Position numbers and translations under genes: made by a program
Source: Bacillota bacterium
GTDB lineage: Bacteria > Bacillota > Clostridia > Acetivibrionales > DSM-2933
Length of the DNA: 64,000 bases
Assembly (NCBI GenBank): GCA_023430975.1
Contig: JAEYYB010000037.1
Location: 1-64,000 of the forward strand
Reading direction: 5' to 3'
The notes under the pieces: generated by a model
The model's input: the letters and a program-made list of their open reading frames with translations, nothing else
Database searches by the model: none
Told to the model about the DNA's origin: nothing
Shown: piece after piece, positions 42,975 through 52,304 of the stretch
Layout: each line of letters opens with the position of its first letter
Position numbering within the stretch: position 1 is the stretch's first letter

Positions 42975-43377
42975 ATATAAAAAGTTTAAGTTAAGTCAAC
43001 ACATGAGCGAAATTTATAGCAGAAGTTATTTTTGGATCATGACTAAATTGTTGAAAGGCTCCCTTATATGTGGAAACTTTTTAGGCTAAATATAGCTAAA
43101 TACATCAAATAATATACGGTAAATATTAAACTTGAGTGATAAAAAATATAAGCTGTAGCAATTATTCGCAATACTTATTTTCAGAAAAAAATTCAGCTCT
43201 ATTAAAGAAACCGAAAAGTAAGTTTATTAATACTTTAATTTAATCTTGATAAGATTGTTGTTAAATTTATAATTATAGACATTTATGATACATTTTTGAA
43301 TTGATCTAATATACATAGTGGGAGTTTTTTTATAGGTGCATTGAATATTTAGTTTATTCAAATGCTATCGATCAAAG
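42975..43377. other. AT-rich intergenic region downstream of the holin gene
   Basis: No supported ORF. It contains a family B right-half element (43003-43047) and otherwise AT-rich DNA. Confidence 0.6.
43003..43047 (+). repeat. Family B right-half element
   Basis: CATGAGCGAAATTTATAGCA then GAAGTTATTTTTGGATCATG and ACTAAAT. It lies 30 bp after the holin-like gene. Confidence 0.72.
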
Positions 43378-43424
43378 ATAACCAGCTGTTTTATATAATA
43401 ATTTTATATAAAGCGGCTGGTTAT
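43378..43424. terminator. Hairpin with terminator-like stem
   Basis: ATAACCAGC and GCTGGTTAT pair around a 29-nt AT-rich loop, between convergent units. There is only a weak U-tract. Confidence 0.6.
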
Positions 43425-43429
43425 ATTGT

Positions 43430-43528
43430 TAATGCGTGAGAAATTATGGTGTATTCCACACTATAATTTCTCACGAGAACATTAAGGATACAAAATCTTT
43501 TCGTGATTTTGTTCCACCAATCCTTAAG
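43430..43528 (+). repeat. Family C double-hairpin element
   Basis: Hairpin 1: GTGAGAAATTAT pairs with ATAATTTCTCAC. Hairpin 2: outer TTAAGGAT/ATCCTTAA with inner ACAAAATC/GATTTTGT. It starts a few bases after the stem at 43378-43424 and ends next to the CAP gene stop. Confidence 0.8.
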
Positions 43529-43530
43529 AT

Positions 43531-44145
43531 CTAACTTAAAGGCTTTATAAACATCTGCGTCCAGTAGTTTACTCCGCTGCTGGTTTTTGCAAGGCCAACA
43601 CCAATGTGTGTATATGAAGGGCTTAGAATATTGGCCCTGTGTCCCGGTGAATTCATCCATCCTTTCATGACCTCTGCAGGAGTTCTTTGACCGTATGCTA
43701 TATTCTCCCCGGCAGATGAGAAACGAATACCGAAGGATTCCATCATCTTAAAAGGTGAACCATATGTCGGTGATGTATGTGAGAAGTAGCCCTTATTTAT
43801 CATATCCTGGGATTTATAACGGGCAACCCTTGAAAGCTGCCAATCAGCTTTTAGAGCAGATAAACCGTTTTTCGCCCTTTCAACATTAACCAGCCTTAGA
43901 ACTTCATCTTCATAGACCTTTGTACTGCTTAGAGATGGGATATTGAGCTTTTGTCCGGGATATATCATATTTGCATTCTTAACCTGTGGATTTTGTGCCA
44001 ATATCTCATTAATGCCAGTCTGGTGCTTAACTGCAATCTTCCAAATGGTGTCACCCGGCTTGACTGTATAAGTAGTATTTTGTGCATAAACCTGCACAGT
44101 GCATAGCATAATAAATAATGATGCTAAAAAGAATATTTTCTTCAA
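43531..44145 (-). CDS. Secreted LysM-CAP domain protein
   Basis: 204 residues from TTG 44145, six nt after GAGGTGA (GTG 44154 overlaps that site). Signal peptide KKIFFLASLFIMLCTVQVYA, a LysM domain (TYTVKPGDTIWKIAVKHQ to YPGQKLNIP) binding peptidoglycan, and a CAP/SCP domain (VNVERAKNGLSALKAD, GYFSHTSPTYGSPF, AGENIAYGQR, WMNSPGHRANIL, NYWTQMF). The layout is like YkwD/SafA-type sporulation and envelope proteins. Function unknown. Confidence 0.92.
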   Translation of the reverse strand: MKKIFFLASLFIMLCTVQVYAQNTTYTVKPGDTIWKIAVKHQTGINEILAQNPQVKNANMIYPGQKLNIPSLSSTKVYEDEVLRLVNVERAKNGLSALKADWQLSRVARYKSQDMINKGYFSHTSPTYGSPFKMMESFGIRFSSAGENIAYGQRTPAEVMKGWMNSPGHRANILSPSYTHIGVGLAKTSSGVNYWTQMFIKPLS

Positions 44146-44221
44146 ATTAATCACCTCGACAAATATTCTTTATCCGGCAGAGGATATTATGTCAGGCAAT
44201 TATTCTTTATTCATGAAATAA

Positions 44222-44611
44222 TTATATTGTTTTTATGTTTATACGTGTTATTAGTTTTGTATCAATTATATAAACTATAACGGCACCTAAAGTATATGCA
44301 ATCAAGTCGAAGGGATCAAATACCGATCCAATTATAAGCTTTGCCAGTTTATTTTGGTCAAGTCCCAACAAATTTATAAGCCTGGCATATTGAAGAAATT
44401 CTGTTATATAACCCAAACCAAGGACACCGCTGGCAAGATGAGACGGCTTAATATCAAAAAATGCTCTAACAAGAAAATAAATAAGCAAAATTACAATTAC
44501 ATCTCCTATAAAACCTCTGATAAACAAATTGTCGTCAAAGAGCTTTACTATAATGACACATGATAAAAAACATAATATTGATAAGGAAAAATATATTAAA
44601 CGTTTTTTCAA
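44222..44611 (-). CDS. DUF2809 family membrane protein
   Basis: 129 residues with about four TM helices. FIRGFIGDVIVILLIYFLVR and GLGYITEFLQYARLINLLGL match the pattern of DUF2809, whose function is unknown. It overlaps the upstream acyltransferase gene by four bases, so the two are coupled. Confidence 0.8.
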   Translation of the reverse strand: MKKRLIYFSLSILCFLSCVIIVKLFDDNLFIRGFIGDVIVILLIYFLVRAFFDIKPSHLASGVLGLGYITEFLQYARLINLLGLDQNKLAKLIIGSVFDPFDLIAYTLGAVIVYIIDTKLITRINIKTI

Positions 44612-45696
44612 AGCGATAACTCCCTTGATTTATTAAAAACTGTTTGTTTTTTGATGCTTACTCCTCCAAGCCATGAGATAAATGGGATGAAGCTTAGTAA
44701 ATATGTGAATACAAGTGTTGATAATACCGTAACGATGTAAAATAGAGTCATACCGGAAAGGGAGTCCCAGATGTTAGTAAAACCTATCCTGTAAGCAGCA
44801 GCACGGACCAACCTCATTATAAGGATATGGCTTAAATATATTATAAAAGATTGTTCGGATATCCATGTGAATACTTTCTGTATAAATGTTTTTGTGACAA
44901 TATACTTCGAAACCAGATAGAAAAGGAAAAATGTAATGATGCTATAGACTATTATTATGGGTTTCATTGAGGATTCAAAAGTCCTGGTAATTTTACTCTC
45001 TGCAATTAGCAGTGCAGAACAAATAAACCAAGCTACTGAAATGTTTAATTTGATATTGGTAACTTTATCCTTCCATTTATCCATATGGGTTACTAAGTAC
45101 ATACCTAAAGCAAAATAGAATATCCAGCATGGAAATGAGATGTAATTGTAGACTAACAATTTACGAGGTAATATTGAATACCCCCAATTACTAATATATG
45201 ATGCCAACTGGAAGTAAAAGGTTATTAGAAAGGCCAGCAGCAAAACAAGTTTATCATGACCTTTTTTAAATGACCACTTCAATAAGGGATAAAGCAAATA
45301 CATCTGAAATATAATAACCATGAAGTAAAGATGATCTATTCCTGTAAGCAAATGTTCTAAATAGTATGGCACAATTTCTCCAAAAGAAAGATTATGTACG
45401 ATTGAACTTCGGAAATTATATAGTGCATATATTGCCGACCATAAAAAATATGGTATAAGTATCTTGTTGAACCTCTTTGCTAAAAAACTAACATATCCCA
45501 TTTCTTTGTTTCTGTCTGAATTGTATAATAAAAAGCCGGAGATAATTATAAACATCGGTACGGCGTATCGGATTAGCTGATTTAGAATATAACCTATGTC
45601 ATTTGTAAGAATATAGGCACTTGTTGTATGAATTGCAATCACTGATAATGCTGATACTGCACGAATAAAATCAAATTCATAAAGACGTACCTTCAT
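44608..45696 (-). CDS. Acyltransferase 3 family membrane protein
   Basis: 362 residues with about ten hydrophobic helices. N-terminal FDFIRAVSALSVIAIHTTSA holds the family's conserved Arg and catalytic-type His, and VPMFIIISGFLLY follows. The family O-acylates cell-surface carbohydrates (for example WecH, OafA). The substrate here is unknown. First gene of a two-gene unit with DUF2809. Confidence 0.9.
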   Translation of the reverse strand: MKVRLYEFDFIRAVSALSVIAIHTTSAYILTNDIGYILNQLIRYAVPMFIIISGFLLYNSDRNKEMGYVSFLAKRFNKILIPYFLWSAIYALYNFRSSIVHNLSFGEIVPYYLEHLLTGIDHLYFMVIIFQMYLLYPLLKWSFKKGHDKLVLLLAFLITFYFQLASYISNWGYSILPRKLLVYNYISFPCWIFYFALGMYLVTHMDKWKDKVTNIKLNISVAWFICSALLIAESKITRTFESSMKPIIIVYSIITFFLFYLVSKYIVTKTFIQKVFTWISEQSFIIYLSHILIMRLVRAAAYRIGFTNIWDSLSGMTLFYIVTVLSTLVFTYLLSFIPFISWLGGVSIKKQTVFNKSRELSL

Positions 45697-45788
45697 AAAA
45701 ATTAAATCCTCCGAATTAATTACGCTTAATCATATGGAGATATTATATTGAATAATAACATCCTTTGCAAGTACAATAAGAGTAGGTT

Positions 45789-45832
45789 ATATTTAAAGTG
45801 TTAATAATCTTACATTTATCACTTTTGATATA
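45789..45832 (+). repeat. Internally deleted family A1 element
   Basis: The left arm TTAAAGTGTTAATAATCTTA continues from CATTT straight into the right end ATCACTTTTGATATA; the core is missing. It lies about 30 bp before the NagZ-like gene. Confidence 0.72.
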
Positions 45833-45860
45833 TTAAAATTATAAAAATAGGGGAATGAGT

Positions 45861-47162
45861 ATGCATGGAAAGCTTGTCACACCACTAATTATTCTAATGC
45901 TTGTACTATTTACATCTTGTGCAAATAAGACTATGCCTGAATCCACTCAGCCCAAAGCGGCTCAGCCAGAGGCAACACCTATAGCGACTCAGCCATATAC
46001 GACTCATATAGCGACTCTGCCTGAAACAACACCTATAGGGACCAATAAAGCCGGCACTCCAAGGAATGATGATATTATGGAAAAACTTAATGACATGACA
46101 TTGGAAGAGAAAATAGGGCAGTTGGTAATGGTAGGGGTTGAAGGCAAAACCCTGGATTCCGATATAAAGGAATTAGTCGTGAAACACTATGTTGGAGGCG
46201 TTATACTCTTTAAAAAGAATATAAAAAGTGCTACACAGGCTGCAGCCTTTATAAATTCTATCAAGGAAGTAAACAGTGTTAATAAATTGCCTATATTTAT
46301 TTCAGTGGATGAGGAAGGCGGAAGGATAACAAGGATGCCGGATGAGTTTAGAAAGATTCCCTCAGCCAGAGATATAGGCAAGAAAAATGATGAGAACCTT
46401 TCTTACGGTATTGGGAGTGCTATTGGAAATATGATTGGACAGATGGGGTTTAATATGGATTTTGCACCTGTTCTAGATATCAACAGCAATCCTCTTAATA
46501 AGGTAATTGATGACAGGGCTTCAGGTTCTGAACCTGATATTGTTAAGAGGCTTGGAGTAAGCACTATGAAGGGGATTCGATCAAGGAACATTATTCCGGT
46601 TGTAAAACATTTTCCGGGACATGGGGATACAACAGTAGATTCACATATGGGTTTGCCTGTTGTAGATTATGATTTGGAGAGATTACAAAACTTTGAGTTG
46701 ATACCTTTTGCTGAGGCTATACAAAATGATGCCGATGCTGTTATGATTGCACACATTCTTATGAAAAAAATTGATGAAGATTATCCTGCATCCATGTCCT
46801 ACAAGGTTGTAAACGATATTTTAAGGGATAATATGGGGTTTAAGGGTGTTGTCGTGACTGATGACCTTACTATGGGTGCAATCGAAAAGAATTTTAACAT
46901 TGACGATGCTGCTGTCAAATCTTTTAATGCCGGGTGCGACATATTACTTGTTTGTCATGGATATGACAAAGAGTTAAGGGTAATTGAGGCATTAAAGAGA
47001 GCAGTTGAAAATGGCACTATATCAAAAAAGCGTATAGACGAAAGTGTATATAGAATAATTGAGCTTAAAGCAAAATATGGATTGACTGATACTAGAAGTA
47101 ATAATATAGATATAAAGGGTATAAATCAAGAGATTGAAAGGGTTCTAGAAGAAGGCAAGTAA
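45861..47162 (+). CDS. GH3 beta-N-acetylhexosaminidase-like lipoprotein (NagZ type)
   Basis: 433 residues from ATG 45861, seven nt behind AGGGG. Lipoprotein signal with LFTSC, then a Thr/Pro/Ala-rich spacer with repeats of QPxxT type (about 25-65), then the GH3 domain (about 70-415). VVKHFPGHGDTTVDSH is the NagZ loop carrying the catalytic His, and VVVTDDLTMGAI has the nucleophile Asp. It removes GlcNAc from wall muropeptides outside the cell, as in B. subtilis NagZ. The terminator stem starts in its last codons. Confidence 0.92.
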   Translation: MHGKLVTPLIILMLVLFTSCANKTMPESTQPKAAQPEATPIATQPYTTHIATLPETTPIGTNKAGTPRNDDIMEKLNDMTLEEKIGQLVMVGVEGKTLDSDIKELVVKHYVGGVILFKKNIKSATQAAAFINSIKEVNSVNKLPIFISVDEEGGRITRMPDEFRKIPSARDIGKKNDENLSYGIGSAIGNMIGQMGFNMDFAPVLDINSNPLNKVIDDRASGSEPDIVKRLGVSTMKGIRSRNIIPVVKHFPGHGDTTVDSHMGLPVVDYDLERLQNFELIPFAEAIQNDADAVMIAHILMKKIDEDYPASMSYKVVNDILRDNMGFKGVVVTDDLTMGAIEKNFNIDDAAVKSFNAGCDILLVCHGYDKELRVIEALKRAVENGTISKKRIDESVYRIIELKAKYGLTDTRSNNIDIKGINQEIERVLEEGK

Positions 47163-47187
47163 AATCATCACTCATATTTGCCTTTTT
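47150..47187 (+). terminator. Terminator overlapping the NagZ-like gene end
   Basis: AAGGCAAGT pairs with ATTTGCCTT (one G-U) and is followed by TTT; the stem includes the stop region. Confidence 0.78.
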
Positions 47188-47272
47188 AATGTCTAGGGAA
47201 TTATGGTGCATACTACACTGCAATTTAACGACAACGATCAAGGCACAAAATCCCAGGCGATTTTGTTCCTAA
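47188..47272 (+). repeat. Family C double-hairpin element
   Basis: AATGTCTAGGGAATTATGGT begins exactly at the end of the terminator T-tract. Hairpin 2 is ACAAAATCCCAGGCGATTTT-like (near 47243-47266) with mismatches. Confidence 0.78.
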
Positions 47273-47378
47273 CATATAGAAAAATAATAATAAATTGTTT
47301 ACAATAATAAGATAAGGTTTTTATCAGCATTATAAAACTAAATTGCTTTTGGTTTATAATATATAAGGACGGTCATTT

Positions 47379-50114
47379 ATGAATTTTTCTAATATAAAAA
47401 ATATTCTGAAAAACAATAGGTTCAAAGCTTTGCTGCTTGTTTTTGTTACCCTTGTTTCGGCACTGCTTATTATTTCATCCATCAATATGTTGTCCTTCAC
47501 GTTGGTAGGAGAATCCGGAAAGACAGCTGACAATGGGAGTGGGAGCGGCAAAAATAATAAAAATAGCCCGGGAAATAATAACAGTAATAATCAGGAAAAT
47601 AATGGAAACACGCAAAATGATGGACAAAACGGTGGACAAACCGATGATAAAGATGATCACAAGTTGGGAGAGGATGAAGCAGAAGGGGAAAACCGGAATA
47701 GAGACAATAGTGGTAAGGACCGGGAGAACAGCGACTTCAACTTTAATCAACCTAATGATAATTCCTATGGGAATAATGGAGAGATACAAAATCCTGATTC
47801 CAGATCCTCTGAAAACAAACAGGATGAAGATCGAAATGATGAAGCTAGTCCCAAGGATTATGAGGCTGAAGAGGGTGAAGAGGATGACGGATACTCAGGA
47901 GGTTATACCATACCTGATGAGCTACGGAATAGACTAAAAAACCAGAGACCTGAATTCAATATTGATTTATCCAAGGATGACAGCCTGCCTAAAGGCCAGT
48001 ATTTCGGCGATGGTGACTCATACTCTGTAAGTAATGCTAAAAAAGGAAAACATGTACCTTTATTTGAGATTCTCGGAAAGCTGGACAGCCCTTTTATAAA
48101 GATGACTGTTCAGGATACTTATTCAGGCAGTAAATGGTATTCAAACCCTGAGAAAACGGCAAAAGTCTATAAATATAATGAAAACAACAATAATGAAGAA
48201 AAGTCATGTAAAATAAAATTCATAAATCCTGCAAAAGGTTTTATTCCTGTACCTGTAAATATGCAGAGCGTTAAAGTCCCGGTTCTGGGGTTGCTAAATT
48301 ACCCTGAAGAAGGGGTATTCTATTCAGATTTCATGATAAATGACTATTACGAGGTTTTTTTAAAGAATGAGATGCCGGACAGGTATGTTCTTGAAAACAG
48401 CGATATTGATAGGAGATTTTTATATAATACCGATAGCTTGGGCAAATTGAACAGTGGAGTAGAGGAGCTTGTGGAGGGGTTGGAATCTCCATACGAGAAG
48501 ATAGAAGCTATCTCAAACTATCTAAAATTCAATTTTACACAGGGCTCTGTAAAAAACAGGGACAGGGAAGATGCCTTATACAGGTTTTTAAACGACAGGA
48601 AGGGAAACCAGCTTGACTTTGTGTCAACATTTGTTACGCTGCTCAGGTGTGCTGATATTCCGGCACGGCTGGTTACCGGCTACAGGGCTGACCTAAGTGC
48701 CGAATATCAGATTGTATATGCCGATCAGATGTGCGTTTATCCTGAGGTTTGCTTCGAAGGCTATGGATGGGTTCCGGTGGATTATTTTGCACAGATTAAT
48801 CCCATTGATCCTCCCAAACCTTCAATAACTCATATTACCAAGCTCAATGAAACCGCTTTAAAGGGTGAGGGGTTCAATGTGACAGGTACGGTAAAGGATG
48901 CAGCAGGAAAGGCTCTTAATGGACAGACGGTTCTTATTTACCTTAAGAAGGACAAGTCAGAAGAATGCTTATCCTATGATAAGGCAGTTGTAAAAAATGG
49001 TGCGTTCGACATTGACTGTATCCTGAAAGAGAACATAGATGTAGGAAGCTATCAGGTTATAGCCAGGACCCTTGCTGATTCCACCTATAAGGAATCGGAT
49101 AGTGATCCGGAGCTTAAGGTTCTGGCAGAAACAGATATGTCAATTGCACAGCCTAAAATAACCGATAATGGAAGCAAGCTTGTTATAGATGCAAGTCTTT
49201 TTGAGAGACTTTCCAAAAAGCCTGTAAGTGATGGTGAGGTGGAGATATCATACATCAATATAGCTCATGATGGTGAAAAGGAAAAGGGCCTGGTTAGTGT
49301 AAAAGGGGAGGTTCAGGCGGGGAGGTTTGTTACATCTGTAGATATTTCCAGGAATGTTAAGCCTGATGGGAATTACATTTTCTTTTCACGCTATCTGGGT
49401 GTGCTGACAGGCAAGTACATTGGAACTGATTATTATATACCGTCAACAGGTGAAGTTGATGTGAATCTTACAATAATCCATTGGTGGAGGATTATAACAA
49501 CACTGATTGTTTTGATTTGCCTTGCTGCTTTGATTATAGGATTTGTTCTACTTAAGAGAAAGAGGCAGTTGGCTGCAGCTTCGTCTTATGGAAACGGGCT
49601 TGATTATTTTAATGATAAGTATCGTACAGAAGACAAGACAGATATTGAAGTGTTGAAAATAAGATTTCCTGATATAGGTCCGGAATTTGAAGATGTCTGG
49701 GGAATAAACGAACCCTTTAGAGTGATGTTTTATGATTCTTATGGAAATTTTGACGAACTGAACATGGTGTTTGATAAAAAAGGTTTGAAAAGGATCGCTG
49801 TTTCGCCGGGTTCAGACGGTGGAGCGAATATAAGCAGAAATATTCGAATTGTATGCTATGGAGAGGAAGTTTTGGTTCTTGGAAAAAAGCTGAATGATAT
49901 TCTTTATAATAAATTCGGTTTACTATCCAAGAGGCTTACACCTAGGGAAATCATAAAATCCTTGCAGAATTTCCAAAAAAACAATGTAATAAATGGTTAT
50001 ACCGACAGCAACGTAGAGGATCTTATACTTATCATGGAGAAAGCAGCATATAGCATTGATGAAGTTAGAAGAGAGGATTACGAGCGTTTTTACAAGTTCG
50101 TGTCCACATTATAA
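47379..50114 (+). CDS. Transglutaminase-like membrane protein lacking catalytic Cys and His
   Basis: 911 residues: an N-terminal TM helix (about 12-33), a 150-residue Asn/Asp/Gly/Lys-rich low-complexity region, then a transglutaminase-like fold (about 350-480; DREDALYRFLNDRKGNQLDF, LLRCADIPARLVTGYRA, GYGWVPVDYFA). Aligned to RRGFCEHFAS and DAHAWVEV of active relatives, the Cys is Gln411 and the His is Met451; Asp468 remains. An Ig-like domain, a second TM helix (about 705-725; LIVLICLAALIIGFVLL) and a cytoplasmic tail follow. It probably binds peptide or wall rather than catalyses. First gene of the MoxR/DUF58 operon. Confidence 0.82.
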   Translation: MNFSNIKNILKNNRFKALLLVFVTLVSALLIISSINMLSFTLVGESGKTADNGSGSGKNNKNSPGNNNSNNQENNGNTQNDGQNGGQTDDKDDHKLGEDEAEGENRNRDNSGKDRENSDFNFNQPNDNSYGNNGEIQNPDSRSSENKQDEDRNDEASPKDYEAEEGEEDDGYSGGYTIPDELRNRLKNQRPEFNIDLSKDDSLPKGQYFGDGDSYSVSNAKKGKHVPLFEILGKLDSPFIKMTVQDTYSGSKWYSNPEKTAKVYKYNENNNNEEKSCKIKFINPAKGFIPVPVNMQSVKVPVLGLLNYPEEGVFYSDFMINDYYEVFLKNEMPDRYVLENSDIDRRFLYNTDSLGKLNSGVEELVEGLESPYEKIEAISNYLKFNFTQGSVKNRDREDALYRFLNDRKGNQLDFVSTFVTLLRCADIPARLVTGYRADLSAEYQIVYADQMCVYPEVCFEGYGWVPVDYFAQINPIDPPKPSITHITKLNETALKGEGFNVTGTVKDAAGKALNGQTVLIYLKKDKSEECLSYDKAVVKNGAFDIDCILKENIDVGSYQVIARTLADSTYKESDSDPELKVLAETDMSIAQPKITDNGSKLVIDASLFERLSKKPVSDGEVEISYINIAHDGEKEKGLVSVKGEVQAGRFVTSVDISRNVKPDGNYIFFSRYLGVLTGKYIGTDYYIPSTGEVDVNLTIIHWWRIITTLIVLICLAALIIGFVLLKRKRQLAAASSYGNGLDYFNDKYRTEDKTDIEVLKIRFPDIGPEFEDVWGINEPFRVMFYDSYGNFDELNMVFDKKGLKRIAVSPGSDGGANISRNIRIVCYGEEVLVLGKKLNDILYNKFGLLSKRLTPREIIKSLQNFQKNNVINGYTDSNVEDLILIMEKAAYSIDEVRREDYERFYKFVSTL

Positions 50115-50122
50115 TTGTATAT

Positions 50123-50165
50123 TATTTGCTCCGCCAAATGTAGGATTATTAACACTTTTAATATA
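50123..50165 (+). repeat. Family A1 right-half element inside the operon
   Basis: ATTTGCTCCGCCAAATGTAG continues with GATTATTAACACTTTTAATATA. It lies between the transglutaminase-like gene and the next gene, within one operon. Confidence 0.78.
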
Positions 50166-50186
50166 AAGCTTGAAAGGAATTAATAA

Positions 50187-51338
50187 ATGGGAGACAAAAG
50201 CAGTAAGAATGCCATTTTTGTATATATTACAGCAATAATTATACTGTCATTAATATCGGTATTGATGGGAATTAAGGGATTGGGTCAGGAAGGCGGAATC
50301 AGGACCAGGCTGCTATTTATATTGATTCCTACCATATTTGTCCTTATGGGTTATCTGGCCAGAGATATTATTAATATACTCTTAAGAGGTCAATTGGCAA
50401 ATGCACTTGAAAAAATGTCAATAATGGTAGGCTGGGGATTAGCAATATTTCTTTTTTTGTTTCTTTTACCTGAAGCTGATAAAATGAATACAGCAAGTTT
50501 TGGAGTACCTTTTTTAGTTTTGATTGTCACCTTTAACAGCTGTTTCTATGAATTTATCAAGAACAATATTATATTCTCCAGAGTTATTAAAGCACTTTTG
50601 TATTTTCTACAGGGCTTTGTTTTAAGACAGATGATTTTTGTTTTGTGGGAGAACGGTTCATGGGACATAGGGATAACAATATCATTGGGGGATATGGTTC
50701 TCTTTGGACACATAATGCTGTTTGCATCTGCTCTTATATCTATACTGGAGCTTTCTGATCACTCTATCTATAAAAAAATTGGAGAATGGTTTTCAAGAAA
50801 CCCTTGGTTAAAGTTTTTTGCCGGGTGTGCATTGGTTTTATACTTTAAAGATATAAGAGTCAGGATTAATGAGAGTTATCCGGCACTTTTTGTATATGTT
50901 GAGTGGGTGGGAATATTTTTAATCCTACTGATAATATTTATAGGGGCCTTCAGTAAAATACGAGGTGAAAGGGCTCCTCAGTTCCATGAAAGGTTTGGAA
51001 AGCATGTACAGGAAATTGTTTATAATAAAAGCTATGATGGACGGGAGATCTCAATGTTTCTTGATAATTATGTCAGCAGGGGTGAGTTGTCGGGGATACT
51101 GACATTCCTTGTGGGATTGGCAAAGGAGCGTATGATATCTGATGTGGAAATAAGCCGATTGATAAAGCCATTGACTGACTTTAAGGGAGTGGAAGTTCCA
51201 AAGGTATGCTATAAGGGTGAGTATAACTATATTACGAAGATGAATATGGATGAGCGAAAAAAAATTATTGAGGTTGTGATTTGGAATATTAAATACTACG
51301 GGAGGAACAATAGCTATGTTTACCAAAATGAATACTGA
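50187..51338 (+). CDS. Unrecognised multi-TM protein of the MoxR operon
   Basis: 383 residues with about eight hydrophobic helices in the first 260 residues (FVYITAIIILSLISVLMGI, LLFILIPTIFVLMGYL, VLFGHIMLFASALISI, LFVYVEWVGIFLILLIIFIG) and a soluble C-terminal part (about 275-383) with KHVQEIVYNKSYDGREISMF. I do not recognise the family. GAAAGGA precedes ATG. The 3' end overlaps moxR by 23 bp. Confidence 0.8.
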   Translation: MGDKSSKNAIFVYITAIIILSLISVLMGIKGLGQEGGIRTRLLFILIPTIFVLMGYLARDIINILLRGQLANALEKMSIMVGWGLAIFLFLFLLPEADKMNTASFGVPFLVLIVTFNSCFYEFIKNNIIFSRVIKALLYFLQGFVLRQMIFVLWENGSWDIGITISLGDMVLFGHIMLFASALISILELSDHSIYKKIGEWFSRNPWLKFFAGCALVLYFKDIRVRINESYPALFVYVEWVGIFLILLIIFIGAFSKIRGERAPQFHERFGKHVQEIVYNKSYDGREISMFLDNYVSRGELSGILTFLVGLAKERMISDVEISRLIKPLTDFKGVEVPKVCYKGEYNYITKMNMDERKKIIEVVIWNIKYYGRNNSYVYQNEY

Positions 51339-52302
51339 GGATACACGGACAATATGCGGGAGAATCATTGATGAAGCAGGAAAGATATTTGTTGCTGCCG
51401 ATAAAGGTGTGCTGGTTAAAATATTAAGTGGTTTTCTTGCAGGTGGGCATATTCTCTTTGAAGATAACCCAGGTCTTGGCAAAACCTTGCTTGTAAAAGT
51501 TTTTGCTAAAATCGCCGGGTGCGAATGGAAAAGGATACAGTTTACTCCCGACCTGATGCCTGCCGATATTGTTGGAACCAAGGTTTGGAAAGGTATCAAC
51601 TCCAGTTTTGAGGTGGAAAAAGGACCAATCTTTACAAATTTTCTTTTAGCTGATGAAATCAACCGTGCCATGCCTAAGACCCAGTCTGCATTGCTTGAGG
51701 CCATGGAGGAACACCAGGTGACCATAGAGGGCATCACTTATAAAATGGGACAATTGTTTACTGTTATGGCCACTCAAAATCCAATTGAGATGGAAGGTAC
51801 ATACCCGCTTCCAGAAGCCCAAATGGATAGGTTTATCATGAAGATTTCAATGGGATATTTGGATTCGGTAGAAAAAGAGAGTGAGATTTTAAGAAGAAGG
51901 GTATTGTGGAAAAAGGATGATCCCACAGAAGAGATAAAAAGCGTTATAACAAAAGATGATATTATGATGCTTCAGAATGAAGCGGAAAATGTTTATGTAG
52001 ATGAAAACATTATAAGATATATATCTGAAATTGTAAGGGCTACCCGAAAGAACCCAAATGTAAGAATGGGTGCAAGCCCAAGGGGAGGTTTGGCACTTCT
52101 CAAGTTGACCAGGGCGTTTGCACTTATAAACGGGAGAAATTTTGTTATTCCCGATGATGTGAAGTATCTTGCCTCAAATGCTTTATCTCACCGCATAATG
52201 CTGAACGTTGACAGCATTTTGGAGGGAGTTACAGCAGATACTGTTATAAATATGATATTAAAGGGCATTGAAGTCCCTAAAGAATATACAAGGGGTATAT
52301 AA
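51316..52302 (+). CDS. MoxR-family AAA ATPase
   Basis: 328 residues. Walker A EDNPGLGKTLLVK (about 55-67), Walker B FLLADEINRA, sensor 1 VMATQNPIEMEGTYPLPEAQ, and the C-terminal lid GASPRGGLALLKLTRAFA. GGGAGG lies ten nt before ATG. MoxR ATPases act as chaperones in maturation of complexes together with DUF58/VWA proteins; the next gene is exactly that partner. Confidence 0.95.
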   Translation: MFTKMNTEDTRTICGRIIDEAGKIFVAADKGVLVKILSGFLAGGHILFEDNPGLGKTLLVKVFAKIAGCEWKRIQFTPDLMPADIVGTKVWKGINSSFEVEKGPIFTNFLLADEINRAMPKTQSALLEAMEEHQVTIEGITYKMGQLFTVMATQNPIEMEGTYPLPEAQMDRFIMKISMGYLDSVEKESEILRRRVLWKKDDPTEEIKSVITKDDIMMLQNEAENVYVDENIIRYISEIVRATRKNPNVRMGASPRGGLALLKLTRAFALINGRNFVIPDDVKYLASNALSHRIMLNVDSILEGVTADTVINMILKGIEVPKEYTRGI

Positions 52303-52304
52303 AT

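Noticed and set aside
51051..51737. 228-codon ORF on the minus strand
   Set aside because: Antisense to the MoxR operon; no domain, and the sense genes are well supported.
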